64,000 nt of DNA from Hoplostethus atlanticus (lineage: Eukaryota; Chordata; Actinopteri; Trachichthyiformes; Trachichthyidae). The position numbers and the translations under genes are program-made. The notes under the pieces are model-generated. The model did not search any database, was not told the DNA's origin, and was given only the letters and a program-made list of their open reading frames with translations. The stretch spans positions 636,001 to 700,000 of the forward strand of contig JAXDDX010000039.1 of assembly GCA_034670405.1 (NCBI GenBank), in the 5' to 3' direction. Below are positions 53,961 to 64,000 of the stretch, piece by piece (position 1 is the stretch's first letter; every line of letters starts with the position of its first letter).

Positions 53961-56466
53961 AACCTCTCCTAACCGCCGGGAGGTCACTGGGAGCTTGTAC
54001 GGCTATGAGGCGGCGTCTGTTGATTGCGTCTGAAATTGTCCAGGCATGTGGAGAGAGAGACCGTCTCAGCAGCAGGAGCATGTACACCTAATTGAATTGG
54101 TGTAATTCTGTGAAATGAATGCAGGGGTAATACCCTCCCTGCATTGTGGCTACTGCTAAGATATAAATCTACCTATATGTGTGTGTGAGTGAGTGTGTCT
54201 GTAAGTAGTTGGAAGCAAGCATGCCTGGGTGGGGTGAATGTAGGTCGGATGTAGTCATCACTCCTCTATTCCCCCGGAGATGTCAGTCGCAGGAATTTAG
54301 GACTCAGCGCACGCATGCGTCTGCTCTGTATGATAATGCAGGCTGTGCCCGCTAGATGAGACCAGGCTAATCCGGGCGCCAGCAACTCATTTAATCATCT
54401 CAATAGGACTCCATTAGCCCACGCTTTTAAGAAATATCAATAAGTGCTGTCAATAAAAACAGATAATTCATCAAGGTCAAAAAATATGAATGCCGCCTTC
54501 GAGAGTGCAAAATATGCGCCCGGTGTCTATGAGCAGGCAATTAGATGGCGCTTTCTTACACCCTCTTGAGCTTTCCGAGGCACTTTTGATTAATATTTTG
54601 CAGCTTGTCTAAATATGCAGCGCTGTGGACCGGTGTTGTGAAGCAGTCCGTCTAATTTCAGCCCCTCACTGTTCTCTGTAAGGTAAACATGACTTCTGCT
54701 TAAAGATCTGCCAGATAGCCACAGGATATTTCATCCTCCAGATACTCGGCTTCATTACCACATATTCCTTTTAAATATAGGTTAAGTTAGAATACAGCAC
54801 TTTTTTTATTTATTTTTTTTGAGCACTTTTCTACAGTGCAACCTGCCGCATGTCTTTCTGATATTTTCTGTGCCATAGTTCAAGTCAATCTTGCTGAATG
54901 CCATGTCAGTGAAAGCCCTTACAGGCAGTGTGAGCTGCCCTTGATGACTTCTGTGAGATTAAAAGGTAAATGGGAACAGTCCTCTCTCTCTTCGAGGTTA
55001 GGACAAGGTTAGTCTTTCTTCCTGTCGCAGAGCACTCAGCATAGATGAGGCTTGTAATGCCATTGAGACGTTTGGCTGTGGGTCAGTTTCTAAGCCTCTG
55101 AGTCTGACTGGATCCTGGCTAATGAATTTAAAGCAATCAACCCTTCTACCTGACCTGCTTGATGTCTTAACCCCTCTGATTGTGTCCAGCCACCCACCTC
55201 CTCCCAGACATGCATTAGCATTGAGCCTTGTGTTGCTCATAAACCTGTGTGTAAAAAAGCATTAAATGTATGGATGTTAGAGGATTACTGGTCACCTGGG
55301 TCCATGCAAAAGCCCTTGTTATCTGCAGAGATTTGAAATCTCTGTTTACAAAACAGGTTTATAATCCTGCTACAAACTGGGGTCTAATCTGATCAGGCCT
55401 TGTGAAAAAGTGTGGCCTTGGCGGATGTGAGCACCCACAGATGACAGCAGTGAAACTCTGCTCAGCTTAGCTAACGCTAGAGCGAGAATGTGTGCAAGTT
55501 CTCGTCTCTCCTATTTTCTACTATACATCCCCTCGGCGGTAGTATTTGAGACACTACATATAGAAACACACAGATATGCCGACCTCCATGCTCTCCTCAA
55601 ACCTTCCCCTGCTCCTCGTGGGCTCACTCCAGGCGAAGTGTGTAAATTCCCCTCTGCATTGCTCCCAAGTGAAGAATGCCAAAGAAAATCTGGAGCGATT
55701 CTCAACCAGTTTAAAAATGCTTGAAATGTTTGCTCTTGAACTTTAACTGTTCGGGAGATTGTTGCTACTGGCATGGTTTTCTTTTTTTTTCTTTTTCCAC
55801 ACCTGCGTGCAGAGAAAGAAGAAAATTAACAGGGAAGGAACGTAGGCTGCCATTGATTGCCTGACAAACTTGAATCTCCCACTGCATTCTCACTTAGGTC
55901 CACAAGTCTTAGATGATCTTGTTAATAGGGAAATGTAGCTTTGGTCTGTAAATGGTCCAGTGTGCAGCGCTGCCGTCTGCAGGAGCCCTGGACCTCGCCT
56001 CTTTGATCTCATTATAAAATGCAAATACACAGTACCCTAAACAGATCAAAGGTTGGACTTCCCATTGGATTGGCGGCTTAATAATTGCAGCCTGGAGCAG
56101 CGATTTGGGGAGCTGCTGGTCCTCCAGGACATTATTTACTCTGGAGATAATGTTCCTGCTTCTCACTAGTGACTAGCTACCGCTCAGAAAATCCCTGCTC
56201 CTGTTGCCTATTTAAATGTGATCGGTCAGGTATGAGCGTTTGCGCTGCCTGCCCTATCTCCCACCTCAAGCTTAGGTTTGCAGGGCCTGGAATCTGAAAG
56301 TGTAAAATTGCTTTGGTGCTCGTCTCTCTGATACCTCCATCTGCTCCCCTAGCCTGTATCGTCATTACGCCGTAAAGCAAGCATTTAAATTTTAAACGCT
56401 TTGCTGATATTGAATAATTCAGCAGCACAGATACATATTTAGAGAGCCACACTGCTCCTTTTGTAC

Positions 56467-56478
56467 CCCCCCCCCCCC
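56467..56478. repeat. Poly-C tract
   Basis: A pure C run on the foxj3 sense strand (G-rich on the other), followed by aaccccatccc. Confidence 0.85.
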
Positions 56479-58173
56479 AACCCCATCCCAAGATCTGATC
56501 TTTTTAATACAACATATTTCCTCATTTTGTATCAAAGTCCAGCGTAATGTGAACCCTAGTTGAGATGCAATCTGAGTGACTGAGTGGTACAGTAGTATTT
56601 TTAGCGTTTTCTTCTCTCCCCGGACTGCTTGTTAATTGTAGAGACAGCAGAAGTGGCTGTGTGCTGGCCCGGCGCTGACTTTGTCAGGTGGTGGGAGGGG
56701 TAGTGATTCACTCGGCAGCCGGTTTGATCCTGCTGTGAGGCGGGTTCCCGTGTCAGGAAGCTCCAGCCTGGCCACCCGCCCACCAGCCTCACCTTGCGCC
56801 CGCCCACCGGCGCCCCGCCGCTCACGCTCTGCCCCTCAGAGTGGGCGGGGAGAGCAGGCTGGCAGGCCTTGGCTCGGATACATTTTGGCAGTAGCTGCTG
56901 TCCCCACACTCCGCTGAGTGAAGAGCTGACTGCAGTGGAGAACATGAAAGGCCTCGGGGCTGTAAAGCCGCCTCTTGCGGCCTGCAGGCCTATGTAGGGG
57001 TGTTGGTTTCATTTTTATATCAAACTGGAGCTCTCTTTTTTTTATGCTTGTGGCCATGACCTCACAGTCCACCCCCAATCCCCATGGGCTATGCTTTTAA
57101 ACAGTCATTAAACCTCAAGGGCTTCCTCCTATCAGAGTGAGGTGTGGCAGCCTGTTCTAAAAGCTGCTGGCCACAGTCATCAATTGATTCAGCGTGCTTC
57201 CTCCTCTGTGATAACGAGATCTGTTCAACAACTTCAATACCTGACTCACAGGCTGAAACACACCTGCTGCGATTTTTTTCCCTTCTTTTTTAAGATTAAT
57301 TTCTAACGCAGATAACGTTGGACAAGGATGGGCTGTTGATCTGTGGACTCTTGCTGAGTCACAGCTCCAGGCGTTTGCAAAAACAACCTCTCTTAGTGTT
57401 ACTGGGGCATGCTGTTCAGGAGGTAGTTACTGAAGAAATCTGAGAGACGGAGGAAGTTGGATACGGTGCAATATAGACTAGAGGTGTTGAGTAGCGAGCT
57501 CTCCTGTGCCCTGGTTAGTTAGTGCTAGGCTTTTGCCTGTATTGGATGAGGGTCAGGCTATGAGGGCTGTAGGGTAGACTGAAAGGTTTGGTTGAGACCT
57601 ATACGTCGGTTATAACTGGGGGGAGGAGGGCGGTTCTGCATTTCTATGTCTTTTCCAGAGCTATCCGTTGATGTGGTGACTGAGATCATCACCTCCAATA
57701 CGCCATGCCCTTGCTTTGTCACAGATCTGAGGCCTGAAGTGGAGACAGTTCGGTGTCATAGTGAAGGTTATGAACTGCAAGGAATTTAAGGCACTTCAAA
57801 AAAACAACCAACTCTCATACCTGGAAAAATCATTAGTTAGTTCTCAGGTTCCTCTGAGGGGAAAATGAAGGGTCGGGCAGCTCAGACACCTCATCCCATG
57901 GCTCGGAAGATTTGGGTGAAAATTGCGCTTTGTCTTCCCTGTATTTTAAATTAGTTTGCCCTTTCTGATTTTTGTACTTGGTTATCTGTTGTCTTTGGGT
58001 AACGCAGTGTGTGCAAGTGAGAGCTTCATGCGGTCAGTGTCTCACTATGATGAATTTTGTAAAAGCCAATGATGCCATCTTATGTCAAGTTCTGTGCCTC
58101 TGCTTGGACGGTTGTTGTCAGGGTGCAGCTCAAGCATGGCCTCTTGTAGGTGCACTGATTTCTGCCCTGACAA

Positions 58174-58206
58174 GGAGGGGGGGTGGGGTATGGGGGGGGG
58201 GGGGGG
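58174..58206 (+). repeat. G-rich tract with G-quadruplex potential
   Basis: Four or more G runs separated by one to three bases (GGAGGGGGGGTGGGG, then TAT, then about 15 G) on the foxj3 sense strand, so the pre-mRNA would carry the same runs. Confidence 0.85.
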
Positions 58207-59788
58207 TAAGGAGAGGCGCTGAGCCATGATGAATCCTGCATGCTATAAATAGAGCCCAGTCCTCAGAATCCGCCTTTAACCCTGAATCTGCCCTGTTGAG
58301 TCCACCTGAGACGGGTTACACCAGCTACTGCTACTACTTAAAATATAATAAGTCTCAAGGAAAAAAATAATCATTAAAATTAAGGGAAAAAAACTTGATT
58401 GCGAGTGTTTTTTTTTTTTTTTGGGCTTTTCTCCTGGTCTTCACTTGAATTCATAACATCCATAGTTAAGGTGGCCTGCTCTCCCTGTAGAACAGTTGTC
58501 TCCTGTGAAGCTTGCAGCTAATTTATCTGCCAGCCGTCTAGCGTGCGTGCAACGTTTCCTCTTTGGAAATGAACGGGGGGAAAAAAGGCTACAGGACTAA
58601 TTAGCAGTGGCTGCAGAAGGATCTTTCAGAAAGTCTATGGCAACCTGAGACTGCTAATTTGGCCAAAGGTCTGTAGCCACTGAGTATGGCATTATAGTGA
58701 CTGGGAGCTCTGCCATCGAAGCCTCACCGGGTCATAAGTCCTCCATGTCTGATAGGAATTCAAAAAGGATGATTGGCGTGTTGATAAAATCTGCATGGCA
58801 AGTAATTACGGTGAGAACACGCCTGGCCGACGTCGCTCCATTTCATCTGTGTTTTAATCCATCCTCTCTCTGCTCGATGGTAATCACTTAACCCCCGTCA
58901 CCCTTTGTGTCAGTCGCCCACAGCTAATGGCTTCGCTCCGCCGTTCACAATCGCCGCCTTTTGCAACGATAGGAGAGCGGCCGTGTGTCTTCACGTGCCG
59001 CCGCCGCCGCCGCTGCCTAGCGTTAAATGCTGCTTATTGATAAAGACGTCAGCGTGGCAGAAGATATGTGGGGGAAAAGTGTCTTTTTGTCCTCTCCCCT
59101 GTCAGTGGAGCGGGATGGCTTGTCTCTCCTCACGCGGTGATATTTGACCGTCCTGCCGGTGCGTCCTCCGTGGGGTCAGTGGTCTGTGCGAGGGGGGGAC
59201 AGCGACACAGCTGTGGCGGCGGAGTGGAACCAGTGATGGATGACATGTCAGAGCGGCCGCGCCGCCTTCCCGGGCGCCGGTATCGACAGGCCCGGCTCTC
59301 ACATCTCACATTTGGCGTCAACGGGGGCTAATCGCAGGTCACGCCGGGCCACGTGTGTGTGTGACGCGCGAATATCGCTGCTGTAATTGCTCATTTGTCA
59401 TTGTCGCCGTTCCGAGGCGTTCCAGGTTTCTGCAGCTAATTTGTTGAATGAAACTTGCATTAAAAAAAACATCAAAAAGAAAACCGGTGAAATTAAATTT
59501 CAGAATGAGGCGCTGTGTAAGCATTTCCGACTTTGTCCTCTGACGCCGGTGTTGGCTATAGGCAAGGTGCTCAGGATAAAAGCATTGCTGGTGTTTTATT
59601 GGTGGATATTTGGAGGGGAAAAAAGGAGGCTGAAATAAACGTGTAGCCCGGGGACGCCATATAAACCGTTACTATGAATACACACGACTGGAGTGAACGG
59701 TATCCATTAGTTTTCTTTTTGCTCCTGGTGTCTGATTGTTAAGGCTAGCTTCTGTGATACTACAAATGTGTTGGCTTCTTTCTAGTTG

Positions 59789-59791
<3 letters not shown>

Positions 59792-59829
<38 letters not shown>
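59792..59829. repeat. (TG)n microsatellite
   Basis: Uninterrupted TG run of 38 bases. Confidence 0.95.
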
Positions 59830-59832
<3 letters not shown>

Positions 59833-60076
59833 GTAGCGATTGTAATCCTAGCCCTGGCTGTAAGCCCTTCAGCCTGTGCTCCACCAGCCGCAAGGCCACA
59901 GCGTCTCAACCGCCAGTTAATTGCATCTGAATTAGTCCATTAATGTGGCCGTGTAGAGGGATGAAGGGGTGCACGGAGGTGTCTGGCCTCTCTTGACCAC
60001 TGCGATGTATTATTTATGGGTCAGCAATTCTGGCAGCTCTGCATTAACTTGGCTAATGGACTGTAGGGGGGCCTGT

Positions 60077-60099
60077 GATTCCCTTTCTGAAAGGGAATC
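60077..60099. repeat. Perfect palindrome, 11-base arms, one-base centre
   Basis: GATTCCCTTTC, a single T, then GAAAGGGAATC. This is longer than expected by chance at this scale and would be a tight cruciform or a two-fold protein-binding site. Confidence 0.85.
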
Positions 60100-60410
60100 A
60101 AATCGAATGCGTGTAACAGGAAAAAAGCGTTTCTTGAACTTTTCTCCGGTGAGAGCAGAGATTTGGTGTTTAGTGTGACTATACTCTCTGCAATGGGTTA
60201 TTGTGGGGCGCCCAACCTACCTGAGTCATCATAGGACTGAGTCATCACGTCATGAACATGCACTTCACTAATGAAAAGCTGAGAACCTGCTCTCATCAAG
60301 TGTGATTTGTCTAGATCAATACAGATGATGGTAACTTCTATATGGATTAGTGACCTTCAGAAAGGTCTCTCCTTCACAACAGAACAACACAGAAGAAGAA
60401 AATTAGGCCC

Positions 60411-60426
60411 CTTTTTTTTTTTTTTG
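60411..60426. repeat. Poly-T tract
   Basis: Homopolymer T run in the foxj3 intron. No element was recognised next to it. Confidence 0.7.
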
Positions 60427-60819
60427 TCCATCTGATCTTCATGCAAGTGAACACACAGCCTCCTGGTGGGATGTAGTCTCTAGCCTGTTTGGGAGTAGAC
60501 TCCCCAATACCAGGCAGCTCAAGCAGGCTTGTGATGAGATCAGTCCCAGTCTGGTCCCTTAGTGGTGCTCGATCACGACTGACACGTCATTTCCCTCACT
60601 GTGGACGGGGAGTATGAAATTGAAATGGCTTATTTCTTTCTAATGTAGTTGGGCTCCTCAACTAGATTAAAATGAATGGAAGGCTTTTATGGCTTGTTTG
60701 CACAAAAATAATAGTGATATATGGTTATAGTCACTTAGTTTTTTAACAGTTGAATGAGTATGACGATGCAAAGATGTAGAAGGTGAAGGGATGCATGTGA
60801 CTGTATTTGCAAGCTTGCT

Positions 60820-61046
60820 CTTGCTCATATGCTTTATTTGCTTCACTTATTTGTCTCATTTGTTCAAATAGAAAGTAGCTAGCTAACTTATTGCACGTTT
60901 ACCTTAGCACTGGTTCTGCTCTTAGATGCTTGTTTAGGAAGGAAATGCACTTATGATTTCTGGTGACTAGTAGTTCTCTACCTACCTATGTTGAATGCAC
61001 TTATTGTAAGTCTCTTTGGATGAAAGCGTCTGCTAAATGACTGTGG
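60820..61046 (+). mobile_element. L2-type LINE (or dependent SINE) 3' end
   Basis: A 3' UTR-like stretch contains TTAGCACTGGTTCTGCTCTT (60905-60924) and GATGCTTGTTTAGGAAGGAA. It ends with TGTAAGTCTCTTTGGATGAA, then AGCGTCTGCTAAATGA (61014-61040). The end is the conserved L2 tail with a small hairpin and a loop close to GGATA. It has the same orientation as foxj3. The 5' limit is approximate. Confidence 0.7.
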
Positions 61047-62299
61047 CTGATGCTAATGTGCACACAGCAGCAGCATAAGCTCTGTAATGTTTGAAGAAGA
61101 AGAAATCAAAGGTCAGGACGTCTTTGTTTTGCCTCTGTCACATGTAACGTATTTTCATTAGGACTTATTCTGTTTTTATTTCATCTCCCCAATACCATAT
61201 TGTAGTTTTAGTATTTAGTTATAATATTTGCTCCTTTGCTACTTAAGCCTACAAAGCAAAGGACACGCATGGGAATAGTACAGACAGGGCTTGCTGTGCC
61301 TGTACTTAATTTGTCTAACTCTTAAGTGGCCAGTTGGCACTACCCCGTCACCATTAGACGCCGCAGTCAGTTCTTCATTGTTAGTGGGCACTGTAGTCGG
61401 CAGGCTGCTGTGAGCCATTGTCAGAGGATAGCATCAGAGGCTCTTCCTCTGGCTGATAATTAAGTGGCGTACTGACAAACGGCTTTCATCAGATCCCTCA
61501 TGTGGAACTGAGAGCATGCGAAGGCTTTCAGGGAGGATAAACTGGAGGACGTCACTTTGCCTCCAATCTTTCATGGCCTCGCGCTGCCTCTGCAGAGGGG
61601 GAGGAAGGGAGAGAAAACACACCCTGTGTGTAGCACAGGAGAAAAGTGCAAGCCTGCATCGCTCGGAGAACCAGACTCAATTTACAGTACTGTGGAAGGC
61701 ATCTCTCTCTGCTGATATTGTCAGTCTGCAGCAGTTTCCCAGTTTGCCTCGAGTGGCCAAGCATACAGTATGTGCTGTGTTTTTTTTCCCCCCATTTGAA
61801 AGTCTGTCAATAGTTTTTGTTTCCTCTGGGCAGACATAACTTGCGATGAGTTTAGGCAGTGAATATAAGGGAGAGGATAGGCCTATTTCCTCTGGCGGAT
61901 GTTGCCCCATTTGTATTTTCTAAACTTGATCTTGATCTCTAGACTTTGGTCTCACCATGTCTTTTAAAACCTTTGTTCCAGCCTGATGTACTATGTTGTA
62001 TCGACCAGTGTGCCTTTGAATAGTGTTTTCTGTTACTCAGTTTTGCCAATTTCCAAAGAGTTCCCCCGTCCATCATCGCCTCTCCTTAACTCGGATTGCT
62101 TCATTGCTATTGACAACACTGTTGAAGGTCAGATATGTTCAGAAATAATCCACTTAATGGAGCCATGCCCATCACCGTGAGAGGTCTTATAGTGCAATAA
62201 TTTGAGCTTTTCTCTCCTTTGTAGCCTCCTGAGTTCCACTGCTGCACTGTGCAGGAGTGTAGTGAGGAGAGCAACATCAGAGGTTGTGGAAAGCCCTTT

Positions 62300-62302
<3 letters not shown>

Positions 62303-62342
<40 letters not shown>
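62303..62342. repeat. (TG)n microsatellite
   Basis: Uninterrupted TG run of about 40 bases, followed by a GA-rich patch. Confidence 0.95.
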
Positions 62343-62343
<1 letters not shown>

Positions 62344-63149
62344 CTCTGAGAGAGAGAAAGAGACAGAGATGGAAAGCACTCTGAAGCTCCAAATGAGTGG
62401 TTCCGGTCTTTTGCTGTAGTGTTGACCTGTCATTCAGCGTTGCATTAAGTGAATTTTTCCCCCACAGCTTTTCAAATCTGCGGCGACTGCCTCCCAGTCT
62501 GTAAAGGGAATGCTCAAATTTCAAATGTAGCATTCAAGCCAGGGCTGTAACCTTGAGTGGAGCCAGAAAATAATGCAGAAGGTTTTTCTAGAGTTTCTGC
62601 AGATCCATTCCAAGGTTGGCCTTAAAGCAACAAAGCAGGTAGGGAAAGGGGGTGCGTGAGTCTGAGCGAGATTGAGTTCAAAACACTTCTTTTGGAGTTT
62701 TTGGTCTCTAAACCCGCTGCTTCTGTTGAAAAGGGAACATCCTTGGTGCAGCATTCATAAACTTCTTATATGCCACTAGAGAAATGGGGGTTTTGTGTTG
62801 GCTCAGCCTATTGTCTTAGCACCGTAGGATGCAGTATCCTTGGATTACCCTCAGCAAAATTACTTTTCAGATAAAGTTAGATGGCTTTACTTACTTGCTC
62901 TGCAGAGGATCTCACATGCTGTCAGAATAAGTTGGGGTGGGGGCTCAGATGCTACCATTACTCTGTTTGCAGAGACATTTTTGAGATTGCTTGGGTCAAT
63001 GTGTAGATGGCTCAGCCCAATATAGATGGAACAGGCTTACTGACGTTAAGAATAGCCTAGGGGTGTGTTCTGGACTCCATTGGCTTTGTCGCAATCGGTA
63101 CAAAATATGTCGTACACATACCGTACACATCCACCTGGGGATGAATGAT

Positions 63150-63210
63150 AACTTCATAATGATTTTATTAATATAGCACTTTTCAAAATAAAGCTACAAA
63201 GTGCTAAGTA
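63150..63210 (-). mobile_element. LINE 3' tail, reverse orientation
   Basis: On the minus strand the sequence reads AGCACTTTGTAGCTTTATTT, then GAAAAGTGCTATATTAATAAA. This is the same end pattern as the LINE at 13885-14395 and the tail at 9400-9640. Sequence further right may belong to the same insertion but cannot be assigned. Confidence 0.5.
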
Positions 63211-64000
63211 TGTGACGAAGTGATGAAGCACATGCTGAAAGTGTTTAGTTGCCCTCTGGAAACAATCTACCTGTAGAGGCTGATGCAAAACAAAATGACC
63301 TTGGTTGTCAGCTCTCGTGGTTCCTCCGTGAGTTTTCACAGCTCTATTTTTTAAATGCGCTGTAGCTCTTAAAAACAATCCTTTGGTAGACCATCACATC
63401 AAGTCTAGACATCTCGTTATCGTAGACCGAATTATGCTCATTAAAGTTCCAATTTTTCTTATCAACATTGTTCGTATGACTCCTTGTTGATTACGGGCGT
63501 GATATCACTTATCAAGCTAATTTCTTTGTGCATGTATTGAAGTCATTATATGAACCCACCAATGAAAAATGGGTTTAATTTAGCCAAATGCTCACTGTTG
63601 GAAAAAAATACAATTTCCCCATAGTCTCATCTTCCTTTGCAGAAGTGGCTTGTTGAGCTTTAATTACTATAATACCTCAACGTGCTCCACCAGATGACCT
63701 GGGTCTAGAGAGCAAAAGTTGGTGATCATTTTGACTTTGTGCTTTTGTCTTAGCGTGGTGTAATAGTTTAGTGCAGAGTTCACCTTGGCGTGCGTTTGGA
63801 TGCGGCAGGCAGGCAAACCGTTCATGTTTTATTAAAACTACATACAAGTGAGTAAAGATCAGAGACTAAGGAGTTTAAAACCTAGCATGCCAACACATTG
63901 CTACTAGATGCCAACGGAGCTAGATCAAATGCCTTTGAAGACGGGAGGAAAAAAAAATCAAGTTGAAAATCGTTATAGTCGACTCCATGGGTTTTCGAGT

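Larger units (their letters stand above)
51162..64000 (+). other. foxj3: foxj3 intron after the first coding exon (runs out of window)
   Basis: At least 12.8 kb of intron splits the forkhead domain. I searched for the continuation of the domain and found none. The interval has microsatellites, one MITE, two L2-type LINE tails, one other LINE tail and G-rich tracts. The stretches at 54.3-54.6, 56.0-56.3 and 58.7-59.5 kb are non-repetitive and could be regulatory, but this is unproven. Confidence 0.7.

Noticed and set aside
51162-64000. Second forkhead exon of foxj3
   Set aside because: I looked for a frame matching the recognition helix of the forkhead domain after a splice acceptor and found none before the window ends.

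Overview
The window looks like a piece of a ray-finned (teleost, probably percomorph) fish chromosome. The genes have vertebrate exon-intron structure with mostly short introns and standard GT-AG splice sites. CA/GT microsatellites are very frequent. The interspersed repeats (L2-type LINE tails, tRNA-derived SINEs, short MITEs) are of fish type. I found no bacterial, phage, CRISPR, tRNA, rRNA or retroviral/LTR signal.

Layout: (1) About 0.1-6.1 kb, minus strand: the 5' part of a coiled-coil gene, probably ccdc30, whose 3' end lies left of the window. (2) 9.7-11.2 kb, plus: a complete four-coding-exon PMP22/EMP-family gene, best matched to emp3. (3) 12.7-16.9 kb, plus: a FAM83-family gene, best matched to fam83e, in nine coding exons, with a LINE fragment in intron 2. 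(4) 17.4-21.8 kb, plus: utp3/sas10 (SSU processome) in sixteen coding exons. (5) 22.1-23.8 kb, minus: ppcs (coenzyme A synthesis), tail to tail with utp3. (6) About 25.9 kb to beyond 64 kb, plus: foxj3. A candidate non-coding first exon lies near 26.0 kb, the first coding exon is at 50.66-51.16 kb, and the forkhead domain is interrupted by an intron that runs out of the window. Thus about 37 kb of the window is foxj3 intron: simple repeats, repeat remnants and long unique stretches that could hold enhancers.

The genes do not form one pathway. They are housekeeping genes (utp3 in ribosome biogenesis, ppcs in CoA synthesis), two epithelial/signalling-type genes (emp3, fam83e), a coiled-coil gene and a transcription factor. 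The order and orientation foxj3-ppcs-ccdc30 match my recollection of human 1p34.2. emp3 and fam83e recall human 19q13.33, and utp3 lies elsewhere in human.

The most useful oddities are a one-base excess in utp3 exon 10 and a similar one-base phase error in fam83e exon 8, both host genes and both placeable in short homopolymer runs. Next are a ccdc30 exon junction that would create a stop, and two MITEs with visible terminal inverted repeats. I did not find a new biological system in this window.
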